Position numbers and translations under genes: made by a program. A stretch of DNA of 61,947 nt from an uncultured Lachnospiraceae bacterium (GTDB lineage Bacteria > Bacillota > Clostridia > Lachnospirales > Lachnospiraceae). How positions within the stretch are numbered: position 1 is the stretch's first letter; the number at the start of each line of letters is the position of its first letter. The notes under the pieces are model-generated. The model searched no databases and was not told the DNA's origin. It saw nothing but the letters and a program-made list of their open reading frames with translations. Shown one piece after another: positions 8,592-17,263 of the stretch. The stretch covers positions 1-61,947 of the forward strand of contig CAJUID010000015.1 of assembly GCA_910585905.1 (NCBI GenBank), read 5' to 3'.

Positions 8592-8855
8592 TCAGTTCCA
8601 TTCGCATTTGTGCAGGCATTTTTCCATATCGACTTCGACAAGGATAACGTCAGTTCCAATTCTCTGTACGTCACTGTATGGAATGATGTATTCATGGTCT
8701 CTTCCTAAGATACCGAAAATTTTACATGGGCCTGGGATGATCAGTGCGCAGATTCTTCCAGTTTTAACATCAAAATCTATGTCGCAGACATTTCCAAGCC
8801 GTTCTCCGTCACAGACGTTAATTACTTCCTTTTCCCGCAATTCACATAAACGCAT
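8592..8855 (-). CDS. YlmC/YmxH family PRC-barrel protein
   Basis: Small 87-residue protein of the YlmC/YmxH sporulation-associated family, with a PRC-barrel fold. Characteristic stretches are LREKEVINVCDGERLGNVCD and FGILGRDHEYIIPYSDVQRIG. Four cysteines are present, two of them near the C-terminus (CLHKC). It is convergent with sigG, and its location next to the sporulation sigma genes fits a sporulation role, although no biochemical function is established for the family. It is the only confident minus-strand gene in the window. Confidence 0.85.
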   Translation of the reverse strand: MRLCELREKEVINVCDGERLGNVCDIDFDVKTGRICALIIPGPCKIFGILGRDHEYIIPYSDVQRIGTDVILVEVDMEKCLHKCEWN

Positions 8856-9106
8856 AAAGTACCTGCCATATTTTCTTTTACTATATCATATGTGGTTTCT
8901 GGAACTTTCACGCCAACTTTTTATGTATTTTTCTATTTGTTCAAGAATGTCATGATGGATTACTGAAAATGATTTATATTTTTGATTGGAATCGTATCAA
9001 AGTAATGACTGTTGCCCTGAATATTTCGCGAAGCAGGTTGCATTTTGGAGAGGGATGTGATATCTTAGCTGTAATTATTAGGAGAAACAGCAGGCAGTCT
9101 TAAGAT
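8856..9106. other. intergenic region without recognised genes
   Basis: This AT-rich stretch must carry the promoter of the minus-strand YlmC gene. On the minus strand CATATGATATAG just upstream of that gene could serve as a -10 region, but no convincing -35 is seen. Nothing else is recognised before the palindromic element. Confidence 0.4.
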
Positions 9107-9267
9107 TAGGAACTGTTCAAAAAGAACTTTTAATATTACTTGTCTTTTCCTCCGATAGCACCACTCAAAAATTAGTTACATAGCCCGCTATGCGCCTAAT
9201 TTTTGAGCGGCACTCTCGAAGAAAAATCCTGCGCACTATTTAAAAGTTATTTCTTAACAGCTCCTTA
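9107..9267. repeat. 160-bp palindromic interspersed element (MITE-like)
   Basis: An imperfect full-length palindrome. The outer arm TAGGAACTGTTCAAAAAG (9107-9124) pairs with the segment ending AACAGCTCCTTA (to 9267). Inner arms TCAAAAATTAG (9165-9175) and CTAATTTTTGA (9195-9205) pair. The centre is CATAGCCCGCTATG (9179-9192). It carries no coding capacity. It sits between the YlmC and nrdR genes and ends 27 bp before nrdR, so it could fold in the nrdR leader. Confidence 0.65.
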
Positions 9268-9293
9268 GGCAGGAAGGTGTATGGAGGATTATT

Positions 9294-9746
9294 ATGAAGT
9301 GTCCATTTTGTGGGGAAGAAGATACCAGGGTAATTGATTCTAGGCCGGCGGATGAGGGAAATTCCATCCGGCGCAGAAGGCAGTGCGACCAATGTAGTAA
9401 ACGTTTTACGACATATGAGAGAGTGGAAGCGATTCCTCTTGTGGTGATTAAGAAAGATTTGACAAGGGAGCCGTATGACCGTACAAAGATTGAGCGAGGG
9501 GTATTCCGTTCCTGTCATAAGCGCCCGGTATCTGTTTCTAAGATGAATGCGTTAGTAGATAAAGTGGAGTTAGAAGTATTTAATTTAGAAGCAAAAGAAG
9601 TAAAAAGCAGTTATATTGGAGAGTTGGTTATGAATCTCTTAGAAGAGCTAGATGCGGTTGCATATGTCCGGTTTGCGTCAATTTATAGGGAATTTACCGA
9701 TGTCAGCACTTTTATGGAGGAGATTAAGAAAATTCTGGATAAATAG
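9294..9746 (+). CDS. nrdR: Transcriptional repressor NrdR
   Basis: Nucleotide-sensing repressor of ribonucleotide reductase genes. It has an N-terminal zinc ribbon (MKCPFCGEED and CDQCSKRF) and an ATP-cone domain from about residue 47 (PLVVIKKD). Length 150 residues is typical. GGAGG lies 8 nt before the ATG. No ribonucleotide reductase genes lie in the window, so it acts in trans. Confidence 0.95.
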   Translation: MKCPFCGEEDTRVIDSRPADEGNSIRRRRQCDQCSKRFTTYERVEAIPLVVIKKDLTREPYDRTKIERGVFRSCHKRPVSVSKMNALVDKVELEVFNLEAKEVKSSYIGELVMNLLEELDAVAYVRFASIYREFTDVSTFMEEIKKILDK

Positions 9747-9768
9747 GGATAAAAACTTTGTAAAAAGC

Positions 9769-9797
9769 TTGACATTGTATTACATTAGTTATATTAT
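9769..9797 (+). promoter_or_regulatory. sigma-A promoter for comM
   Basis: TTGACA (9769-9774), a 17-bp spacer and TATTAT (9792-9797) form a near-consensus promoter 45 bp upstream of the comM start. Confidence 0.8.
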
Positions 9798-9842
9798 ATT
9801 ACATACGGGGAGCTTCTTTTTCGCAGGAGAAAGGAGCGGTAA

Positions 9843-11375
9843 TTGTATAGTGTTTCATATTGCGCAGCCGTCAGGGGAATTGAGGGCTGTATGATTCAGG
9901 TTGAGGCAGATATATCAGATGGCCTGCCCAGCTTTTCTTTAGTTGGTTTTTTGTCATCGGAAGTGAAAGAGGCGAGGGAGCGTGTGCAGATTGGCATGAA
10001 AAACGCCGGCTTTCATTTTCCGCCGAAAAAAATCACAATCAATCTTTCACCGGCAGATATCCGAAAGGGTGGAACCGGATATGATCTTGCCATTGCAGTT
10101 TCTATATTAGCTGCATTTGGACATATATCACAGGAATTTATTAAAAATATCGTATTTATTGGGGAGCTTAGCCTTGAAGGGAAGATTATGGAGGTACAGG
10201 GAGTGATCCCTATGGTTTATACTGCCTATGAAAATGGGATGGGGTGTTGCGTCGTGCCTAAAGGGAATCTGGCAGAGGCGGGCATTGTTAAGGGAATTAG
10301 GGCAATTGGCGTTTCAGGTCTTGGGGAACTGGCAGACATGTTAAGAGCAGAGAGCTTTCCGGCAAAGAAGGGAAGAGGGGATCAATGCCAAAAAGAAATA
10401 GAGGAACTGGATTTTTGTGATGTCAAGGGACAAAGGATGGTGCGGCGTGCAATAGAAGTGGCGGCAGCGGGAATGCATAATCTTTTAATGATTGGACCGC
10501 CAGGTTCTGGGAAGACAATGCTTGCCAGGCGAATTCCGGGAATTATGCCGGAGCTGGCTTTTGAAGAACAGATGGAGCTTTCTAAAATTTACAGTGTGGC
10601 GGGCTTGCTCTCAAAAGAACAGCCAATCGTGACAAAGCGCCCATTTCGGAATCCACACCATACGATTACACAAACTGCGCTAATTGGCGGTGGGATTCTG
10701 CCAAAGCCAGGAGAAGTCAGCCTTGCAAGCGGGGGCGTATTGTTTCTGGATGAATTGGCAGAATTTAAGCGTCAGACTATAGAGGTGCTAAGACAGCCTC
10801 TGGAAGATGGCTCGGTGACGGTTAGCCGTATTGATGGGACATACTGTTACCCAGCGCATGTGCAGCTTGTAGCGGCTATGAATCCATGCCACTGTGGATA
10901 TTATCCAGATAGCAGGAAATGTACCTGTACAAGCTGGCAGATTAAAAGTTACCTGCAAAAGCTTAGCCAGCCAATGCTTGAGCGGATGGATATCTGTGTA
11001 GAGACATTGCCATTGTCCTATCAGGACTTTGAGGAAACAGGTCCTGGTGTGGAGAACGAACCTTCTGCAAAGATACGGGAGAGGGTGGCTGCAGCGCAGG
11101 CATTACAGAACAACCGTTACCGGGGAGAAAAATTTTTTCATAATGCGAGGCTTACTCCGTCTCTGATCAAGAAATATTGTAGGCTGACGCCGGATGCCGA
11201 AATTTATTTGGCATCTGCATTTGAAAAAATGGAATTTAGCGCGCGGGTATATCATAAGATACTAAAAGTTGGAAGAACTATCGCTGACCTTGCAGGGGAA
11301 GAACAGATTGAAAAGGAGCATATCGCGGAGGCTGTCTGTTATCGGGCGATTGACAAAAAATATTGGGGGAATTAG
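9843..11375 (+). CDS. comM: YifB/ComM family Mg-chelatase-like AAA ATPase
   Basis: A 510-residue AAA+ ATPase of the YifB/ComM family; ComM is known as a branch-migration helicase acting in natural transformation. It has an N-terminal ChlI-like domain (GLPSFSLVGF, FPPKKITINLSPADIRKGG), Walker A GPPGSGKTMLARR, Walker B GGVLFLDELAEF, a four-Cys insert (CHCGYYPDSRKCTC) and the C-terminal Mg-chelatase domain. Translation starts at TTG behind AAAGGAG. dprA follows, so two transformation-linked genes are paired. Confidence 0.92.
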   Translation: MYSVSYCAAVRGIEGCMIQVEADISDGLPSFSLVGFLSSEVKEARERVQIGMKNAGFHFPPKKITINLSPADIRKGGTGYDLAIAVSILAAFGHISQEFIKNIVFIGELSLEGKIMEVQGVIPMVYTAYENGMGCCVVPKGNLAEAGIVKGIRAIGVSGLGELADMLRAESFPAKKGRGDQCQKEIEELDFCDVKGQRMVRRAIEVAAAGMHNLLMIGPPGSGKTMLARRIPGIMPELAFEEQMELSKIYSVAGLLSKEQPIVTKRPFRNPHHTITQTALIGGGILPKPGEVSLASGGVLFLDELAEFKRQTIEVLRQPLEDGSVTVSRIDGTYCYPAHVQLVAAMNPCHCGYYPDSRKCTCTSWQIKSYLQKLSQPMLERMDICVETLPLSYQDFEETGPGVENEPSAKIRERVAAAQALQNNRYRGEKFFHNARLTPSLIKKYCRLTPDAEIYLASAFEKMEFSARVYHKILKVGRTIADLAGEEQIEKEHIAEAVCYRAIDKKYWGN

Positions 11376-11429
11376 ATGTGTAAGGTGTTCAAATAACGCT
11401 AGTGTATCATTAAATCTTTACACGGCGAT

Positions 11430-11499
11430 TTTGTGTCTGTGCGCTGCTCGGCACAAAGTTGCTTAATGCATAAAAAGCGGCGTAGAAATGGAAAATACT
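11430..11499 (+). repeat. hairpin/ribosome-site leader element, copy 1 (dprA)
   Basis: Arms TTTGTGTC (11430-11437) and GGCACAAA (11450-11457) enclose TGTGCGCTGCTC. The element ends in GCGGCGTAGAAATGGA, which supplies the ribosome site of dprA. Related copies precede the DUF2225 gene (55561) and groES (56881). Confidence 0.5.
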
Positions 11500-12594
11500 A
11501 TGGAACAGAAACTATTTGCATTTTGGCTGTGTAATTTGCAGGGAATCGGGAACCGTAAAATTGGCAGGCTTTTAGAGTATTTTGGAAGTCCCGAGGCTGT
11601 TTTTTATGGGGAGGAGTCCCATTTCGCAAAGATACCCAATTTAAGCAAAAAGGATCAGGAGCGGTTAGCCATTGGGCGCAGCCTGGACGTATTAAAGAGG
11701 CAGTATGAAGAAGCGTGCCGTAAAGGAATCTCTTTTGTGTATAGAGACGAAGGGGATTATCCAGAGAAGCTCAGGCAGCTTGAGGATATGCCGTACGGCA
11801 TATTTTATAAGGGGCATCTTCCGATACCGTCGCGTCCAAGTGTTGCTGTGGTAGGTGCGAGGAATGCCTCTTTTGAGGGAAAACAGTTAGCGGACAAGTT
11901 TGGTTATGAGCTTGCAGAAAATGGCATACAGGTAATTAGTGGGATGGCAAGGGGAATTGATATTGCTGCCCAGAGGGGTGCAATGAAGGCAGTTTATGGA
12001 AGGACATATGGTGTACTTGGAACCGGGGTGGATATTTGTTATCCAAGGGAACACATTGAACCTTACATGATAATGCAGGAAAATGGCGGTGTGATTTCTG
12101 AATTTCCTCTGCATACCCCTGCGCTTCCCTATCATTTTCCAATGAGGAACCGCATTATCAGCGGCCTTTCGGATGGGATTCTTGTGATTGAGGCCGGAAA
12201 AGAAAGTGGTTCCCTGATTACGGCGGAGATTGGGCTGGAGCAGGGAAAAGACATTTTTGTTGTTCCCGGAAATCTGATGAATCCAAAGTACGAGGGAGGA
12301 AATGAATTGTTAAAAAATGGAGCCGGCGTGGTGACAAAAGTGCAGGATATATTAGATGGATTGGGGTTATTTTATGATACAGACGTTGTAGAAAGAAAGA
12401 AAAAAATAAATGTTATGCTTGAAACAACGGAAGAAATAGTGTATGCTAGTTTAAGTTTGGAGCCGGTACATATTTCCCAGATAGCACAAAAAGCAGGGCT
12501 TGAGCCTGTTTCTGCTATGGAAGTCTTGTTTTCCCTGCAGAGAAAACAATTGGTCCAGACAGTTGGAAATAATTATTATGCGATAAAATTGTAA
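11500..12594 (+). CDS. dprA: DNA processing protein DprA
   Basis: Loads RecA onto incoming single-stranded DNA during transformation. It has an N-terminal SAM/HhH-like region (LCNLQGIGNRKIGRL), a Rossmann domain with VVGARNAS, ISGMARGID and GVDICYPREH, and a C-terminal winged helix (VHISQIAQKAGLEP). The start at 11500 is preferred: an ATG at 11488 lacks any ribosome site, and alignment with the other leader copies places its AATGGA as the Shine-Dalgarno. The order comM-dprA-topA-codY is close to the Bacillus order. Confidence 0.92.
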   Translation: MEQKLFAFWLCNLQGIGNRKIGRLLEYFGSPEAVFYGEESHFAKIPNLSKKDQERLAIGRSLDVLKRQYEEACRKGISFVYRDEGDYPEKLRQLEDMPYGIFYKGHLPIPSRPSVAVVGARNASFEGKQLADKFGYELAENGIQVISGMARGIDIAAQRGAMKAVYGRTYGVLGTGVDICYPREHIEPYMIMQENGGVISEFPLHTPALPYHFPMRNRIISGLSDGILVIEAGKESGSLITAEIGLEQGKDIFVVPGNLMNPKYEGGNELLKNGAGVVTKVQDILDGLGLFYDTDVVERKKKINVMLETTEEIVYASLSLEPVHISQIAQKAGLEPVSAMEVLFSLQRKQLVQTVGNNYYAIKL

Positions 12595-12720
12595 CATAAC
12601 ACATAGGATTATAGACTAAGTTTTTGCGGTTGCGCATAGTATCATGTAGGGCAGGCAGAAACGATGCAATCTCTTTGTACAGTTCCTAAAGCGTAACAGG
12701 GTTGAAAGGCAGGTAGCAAA

Positions 12721-14796
12721 ATGGCAAAAAATTTAGTAATCGTGGAATCACCTTCCAAAGCGGCAACAATTAAAAAATTTTTAGGGAGTACCTATGAAGT
12801 TGTTGCATCAAACGGACATGTGAGGGATTTGCCAAAAAGCCAGCTTGGAATCGATGTGGAAAATGATTTTGAGCCGAAGTACATTACAATCCGTGGGAAG
12901 GGGGAACTTTTGGCAAAGTTGCGTAGGGAAGTGAAAAAGGCAGATAAAATCTACCTGGCAACTGACCCTGACCGTGAAGGGGAGGCTATTTCATGGCATC
13001 TTGCCAATGCTTTAAAATTAGAAGAAAAAAATACCAGCAGGATTACTTTTAATGAGATCACTAAAAATGCGGTAAAGCAGTCTATCAAGCAGGCAAGAAA
13101 GATTGATATGGATCTGGTAGATGCACAGCAGGCAAGGCGTGTTCTCGACCGTCTCGTGGGCTATCAGATTAGCCCGGTTCTCTGGGCAAAAGTGAAAAGA
13201 GGGCTGAGCGCGGGCAGGGTGCAATCTGTGGCCCTCCGCATTATTGCCGACAGGGAAGAGGAGATTAATGCTTTTATCTCAAAGGAATACTGGACCCTGA
13301 CGGGAGAGTTTATGATAGACGGAGAGAAAAAGCCGCTATTAGCGGATTTTTATGGCGAAAAGGATAAGAAGTTAGCGATTGAGTCAGAACAACAAATGGA
13401 CGATATTATTATAGAGTTAAAAAAATCTGAGTTTCATGTTTCTGATTTAAAAGAGACAGAGCGGACAAAGAAGAGTCCACTTCCGTTTACAACAAGTACA
13501 TTGCAGCAGGAAGCAGCAAAAAGCCTAAATTTTTCAACACAAAAAACAATGCGTCTGGCACAGGGGTTATACGAAGGTATTGCAATCAAGGGCCGTGGGA
13601 CGGTTGGATTGATAACATATCTGCGTACAGACTCTACCCGAGTTTCAGAAGATGCTAAAAAGATGGCATATGATTATATTGAGGAAAATTATGGTGCACA
13701 ATACCAGGCTGCAGGAGAGAAAAAAGAAAAAAATAGTAAAAAGATACAAGATGCACATGAAGCGATTCGTCCAACTTATGTAGATTTAACTCCAGCTTCA
13801 GTGAAAGATTCCTTGTCTAGAGATCATTTCCGGCTGTATCAGTTAATCTGGAAACGTTTTTTAGCAAGCCGAATGGCGCCAGCAAAGTTTTCGACCACAA
13901 CAGTAAAGATAGATTCTGATAAATATCGTTTTACTTCTGCAGCGTCTAAAGTTGTATTTTCCGGATATCTATCAATCTATCAGACAGATGAGGATAAAAT
14001 TGATAAAAAAGTTTTGTCAAAAAAACTTTCTAAGGGAACAGAGGTGAAATCTGGTGATTTTGATAAAAAACAGCACTTTACACAGCCGCCGGCGCATTTT
14101 ACGGAAGCATCTCTGGTAAAGACATTGGAAGAGCTGGGGATTGGAAGGCCAAGTACGTATTCGCCTACGATTTCGACCATTATTAACCGCCGTTATGTGG
14201 CGAAAGAACAAAAAAATTTATACATCACGGAGCTTGGCGAGGTGGTAAACGCCATTATGAAAAAATCATTTACCAGTATTGTGGATGTAAATTTTACTGC
14301 TTATATGGAAGGTCTTTTGGATCGTGTGGAGGATGGTTCTGTTAAATGGAAGACAGTAGTCGAGAACTTTTATCCAGATTTGCATGAGGCAGTGCAGGCC
14401 GCTGAAAAGGAACTGGAAGAGGTTAAGATTGAGGATGAGGTGACAGATGTACTCTGTGAGGAGTGTGGGAGAAATATGGTTGTGAAATATGGGCCTCATG
14501 GGAAGTTTTTGGCTTGTCCCGGATTTCCAGACTGCCGTAATACAAAGCCGTATTTAGAAAAGATTGGTGTCCCTTGTCCAAAATGCGGCGCAGATGTTGT
14601 TGGCAGAAAGACGAAAAAGGGAAGAAGGTATTTTGGCTGTAGCAGTTACCCGGACTGTGACTTTATGTCATGGCAGAAGCCATCGGCAAAGAAATGTCCA
14701 CAGTGTGGCGGGGCAATGGTGGAAAAGGGAAATAAGCTTGTCTGTATGGACGAACAGTGTGGTTATGTAGAGGCATTTAATAAAAAACAGGAATAA
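12721..14796 (+). CDS. topA: DNA topoisomerase I
   Basis: Type IA topoisomerase that relaxes negative supercoils. The TOPRIM domain begins at NLVIVESPSKA and carries ATDPDREGE. The catalytic tyrosine is Tyr300 in ITYLRTDSTRVS. The C-terminus has three zinc ribbons, with four-cysteine clusters starting at CEECGRNM, CPKCGADV and CPQCGGAM. Length 691 residues is normal. The 126-bp gap upstream shows no clear promoter, so it is probably cotranscribed with dprA. Confidence 0.96.
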   Translation: MAKNLVIVESPSKAATIKKFLGSTYEVVASNGHVRDLPKSQLGIDVENDFEPKYITIRGKGELLAKLRREVKKADKIYLATDPDREGEAISWHLANALKLEEKNTSRITFNEITKNAVKQSIKQARKIDMDLVDAQQARRVLDRLVGYQISPVLWAKVKRGLSAGRVQSVALRIIADREEEINAFISKEYWTLTGEFMIDGEKKPLLADFYGEKDKKLAIESEQQMDDIIIELKKSEFHVSDLKETERTKKSPLPFTTSTLQQEAAKSLNFSTQKTMRLAQGLYEGIAIKGRGTVGLITYLRTDSTRVSEDAKKMAYDYIEENYGAQYQAAGEKKEKNSKKIQDAHEAIRPTYVDLTPASVKDSLSRDHFRLYQLIWKRFLASRMAPAKFSTTTVKIDSDKYRFTSAASKVVFSGYLSIYQTDEDKIDKKVLSKKLSKGTEVKSGDFDKKQHFTQPPAHFTEASLVKTLEELGIGRPSTYSPTISTIINRRYVAKEQKNLYITELGEVVNAIMKKSFTSIVDVNFTAYMEGLLDRVEDGSVKWKTVVENFYPDLHEAVQAAEKELEEVKIEDEVTDVLCEECGRNMVVKYGPHGKFLACPGFPDCRNTKPYLEKIGVPCPKCGADVVGRKTKKGRRYFGCSSYPDCDFMSWQKPSAKKCPQCGGAMVEKGNKLVCMDEQCGYVEAFNKKQE

Positions 14797-14800
14797 GAGA

Positions 14801-15577
14801 ATGAGTTTAGAATTATTAGATAAAACACGGAGGATTAACAGCCTGCTCAATGATCAGGAGTCAGAGAAAATTGATTTTACGGATTTTTGCAGGATATTAT
14901 CACATACACTGGAAGTGAATGTGATTTTGGTGAGCCGTAAAGGGAAAGTGCTGGGCTTAAAAGAACGGGAGGGGATTCCGGTAATCCCGCAGCTTTTAGA
15001 TATTAGATATGGGGATTACTTAGAGCAGTCTCTTCAAGACCGTTTTATGAATATTTTGTCTACAAAGGAGAATGTCAATCTGCTTACACTGGGGCTGACA
15101 TTTGAGGAGGTTGTAAAGTATCAGGCAATGATTGCTCCAATTCGAATGGCAGGGATACGCCTTGGAAGCCTATTTGTCTATCGAATGGAAGTTCCGTTTT
15201 CTATTGATGATATTATTTTGACTGAATATGGAACTACAGTGATCGGACTTGCAATGCAGCGTGCAGAATCAGAGGAGATTTCTAAGGAGCAGCACAAAGA
15301 GCAGGATGTGATGGCAGCGGTAAATACACTATCAAGATTAGAAATTCAGGCAGTTCTTGCAGTTCTCAATGAACTTGATGGCAGGCAGGAAGGGATTCTG
15401 GTGACTAGTCGTCTTGCGGATAAAGTAAGGATAACCCGGTCGGTTATTGTGAATGCACTGAAAAAATGTGAGAGTGCAGGGATTATTCAGACAAAATCCT
15501 CTGGTATGAAGGGAACTTCTGTACGGGTTGTCAATGATCTGCTTTCTTATGAGCTGATTGCAAAAAATGTTGTATAG
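14801..15577 (+). CDS. codY: GTP-sensing global repressor CodY
   Basis: Represses stationary-phase, amino-acid and often motility genes when GTP and branched-chain amino acids are plentiful. It has an N-terminal GAF-like ligand domain (about 1-155) and a C-terminal winged helix (LADKVRITRSVIVNALKK, then SSGMKGTSVRVVN). Length 258 residues matches the family. It lies 4 bp after topA and immediately upstream of the flagellar operon. The trmFO, xerC and hslVU genes that separate topA and codY in Bacillus are absent. Confidence 0.95.
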   Translation: MSLELLDKTRRINSLLNDQESEKIDFTDFCRILSHTLEVNVILVSRKGKVLGLKEREGIPVIPQLLDIRYGDYLEQSLQDRFMNILSTKENVNLLTLGLTFEEVVKYQAMIAPIRMAGIRLGSLFVYRMEVPFSIDDIILTEYGTTVIGLAMQRAESEEISKEQHKEQDVMAAVNTLSRLEIQAVLAVLNELDGRQEGILVTSRLADKVRITRSVIVNALKKCESAGIIQTKSSGMKGTSVRVVNDLLSYELIAKNVV

Positions 15578-15590
15578 GGAAGATGTACTC

Positions 15591-15650
15591 ATAAATACGG
15601 CTGAAATACTTTCTAAATAATGCAAAATAAGGTGTTTCAGCCGCATTTAT
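15591..15650 (+). other. long stem-loop after codY
   Basis: Arms ATAAATACGGCTGAAA (15591-15606) and TTTCAGCCGCATTTAT (15635-15650) pair over 16 bp with one mismatch. There is no T-run. It probably ends or stabilises the codY transcript. Confidence 0.6.
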
Positions 15651-15703
15651 GAATGATTTGGAATTCCAAAATATTCTTTTTTCGATTTTTTTCTGAATTC
15701 CAC

Positions 15704-15731
15704 TTGTAATTTGTCAGATTTTCTCTATAAT
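15704..15731 (+). promoter_or_regulatory. flagellar operon promoter (sigma-A type)
   Basis: TTGTAA (15704-15709), a 16-bp spacer and TATAAT (15726-15731) lie 125 bp before flgB. It matches sigma-A, not the sigma-28 consensus, as expected for an early flagellar operon. Confidence 0.65.
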
Positions 15732-15737
15732 TATATG

Positions 15738-15802
15738 TATGATATCAGGGGCAAAAGGTCGAGGTGCCAGAAGAAGGCATGGGAACGGCAGCGGATATCA
15801 TA
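15738..15802 (+). other. structured 5' leader of the flagellar transcript
   Basis: TATGATATC (15738-15746) pairs with GATATCATA (15794-15802), starting at the predicted transcription start. Inside lies a smaller hairpin, GTGCC (15764-15768) with GGCAT (15776-15780), and a purine-rich strand. It could be a stability element or a riboregulator. It does not match the c-di-GMP-I riboswitch core as I remember it. Confidence 0.45.
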
Positions 15803-15855
15803 TGTATCAATAGGCAGGGAAGAGGAACATTATAATTTTGGAAAGGAGCTTTTGA

Positions 15856-16245
15856 ATGATTGGATCAGGAGCATATAATTACATAAACGTTCTTGACAAG
15901 GCTCTGGATGCGAGCTGGACAAGGAATTCTGTGATTTCAAATAATATCGCAAATGTTGACACGCCTGGTTTTAAGAGGAAGGATGTACATTTTGAGGATT
16001 ATCTTAGGACAGAAGTAGGCTACACTATGTCATTGGACGATGAGGTGGCCAGGGCAGATTTAGATAGCCTTACTGCGACAACTTATACGGATTATGCAAA
16101 TGTCAGTTACCGTATAGATGGCAATAATGTAGATATTGACACAGAGAGTGCAGAATTGGCAAAGAATCAGATTAAATATTACACCATGATAGATTCTGTT
16201 TCACAGGAATTTAGCAGGTTGAAATCCGTTCTGAAAACGCAGTAA
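15856..16245 (+). CDS. flgB: Flagellar basal-body rod protein FlgB
   Basis: Proximal rod subunit, first gene of the flagellar operon. The rod-family N-terminal motif ISNNIANVDTPGFKR is clear, and a C-terminal amphipathic helix is present. Length 129 residues is normal. AAAGGAG precedes the ATG. Confidence 0.95.
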   Translation: MIGSGAYNYINVLDKALDASWTRNSVISNNIANVDTPGFKRKDVHFEDYLRTEVGYTMSLDDEVARADLDSLTATTYTDYANVSYRIDGNNVDIDTESAELAKNQIKYYTMIDSVSQEFSRLKSVLKTQ

Positions 16246-16363
16246 CGGGAGCTTTTGGTTATAAGCAGTTAAATTTCTTTTTGTGAAGAGGACAGGCGGA
16301 ACAGGGAGGTTCCGTTGGTGTGATTTCGATAGAAACGTTAATAGGAAAGGAGCTAGAAAAGTT

Positions 16364-16801
16364 ATGAGTGTTTTTTCAGGGATGAATATTAGTGCAACCG
16401 GTATGACGGCGCAGAGAACCAGACTGGATATTATTTCAGAGAACATTGCCAATGTCAATACCACAAGAGACGCTGAGGGGAATGTTTACAACAGAAAATC
16501 AGTTATTTTTCATGAGAAGGGATATCCTTCTTTTGATGAGATGCTGCTTGGGACAGCCGGCAGTGTTGGGCAGGGAGTAAAGATTACCAGTATTTTCGAG
16601 GATACCGAGACGGAGGGGCGTATGGTTTATGATCCGGCGCATCCAGATGCGGATGAAAACGGATATGTAACATATCCCAATGTTAACACTGTTCAGGAAA
16701 TGACAGATATGATTGATGCCAGCCGTGCTTATGAGGCGAATGTAACTGCATTTAACGCTTCAAAGAATATGCAGTTGAAAGCGCTTGATATTGGCAAATA
16801 A
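16364..16801 (+). CDS. flgC: Flagellar basal-body rod protein FlgC
   Basis: Rod subunit of 145 residues. It has the N-terminal rod motif ISENIANVNTTRDAEG and C-terminal MTDMIDASRAYEANVTAFN. The start at 16364 is fixed by AAAGGAG 11 nt upstream; an in-frame upstream extension is low-complexity and not conserved. Confidence 0.95.
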   Translation: MSVFSGMNISATGMTAQRTRLDIISENIANVNTTRDAEGNVYNRKSVIFHEKGYPSFDEMLLGTAGSVGQGVKITSIFEDTETEGRMVYDPAHPDADENGYVTYPNVNTVQEMTDMIDASRAYEANVTAFNASKNMQLKALDIGK

Positions 16802-16873
16802 GTAAAAGGCAGCCAGCTATAAATATGTCTTGTGTGGATTTTAGTGCAGAGACTACATAACCGGGAGGAAATT

Positions 16874-17218
16874 ATGAACATATCATCTTTATCAGATATT
16901 AATTTTGATTCTTTATTTCAGACACCGACAATTTCTTCGGATTTAGCACAAGAAAGCGATTCGCTTTTAATCAGTGGTGATGATGACAGCACTCCTTTTA
17001 GCAGTATTCTGGATTCTGCTGCACGCCTGATTAATCAGGCAAATGCGTACAGCAACGCGGCAGAGGAGGAAGAAATTAAATATGCTCTTGGTGAGACAGA
17101 CAACATCCATGATCTGCAGATTGCCCAACAGAAGGCAAATGTTTCACTGCAGTATACAGTTGCTGTCAGGGATGCATTTATGAGTGGATACAAAGAACTT
17201 ATGAATATGCAGTTCTAA
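16874..17218 (+). CDS. fliE: Flagellar hook-basal body protein FliE
   Basis: Joins the MS ring to the rod. It is 114 residues, with the conserved C-terminal block QKANVSLQYTVAVRDAF and ending YKELMNMQF. The start at 16874 has GGGAGG upstream. Confidence 0.93.
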   Translation: MNISSLSDINFDSLFQTPTISSDLAQESDSLLISGDDDSTPFSSILDSAARLINQANAYSNAAEEEEIKYALGETDNIHDLQIAQQKANVSLQYTVAVRDAFMSGYKELMNMQF

Positions 17219-17263
17219 GAGAAAAGCTCAATCATAAATTTGAAAAAGTAGGGGAGTATTGTT

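Noticed and set aside
8494..8955. 153-codon plus-strand frame after sigG
   Set aside because: It is the antisense of the YlmC/YmxH gene and crosses the sigG terminator.
15661..15731. CodY box near the flagellar promoter
   Set aside because: The best match to the 15-bp CodY consensus, centred on TTTCTGAA, has six mismatches, which is too many to claim despite the adjacent codY gene.
15738..15855. c-di-GMP-I riboswitch before flgB
   Set aside because: A GGGGCAAAAGG stretch is reminiscent, but the expected conserved core and second helix are not found.
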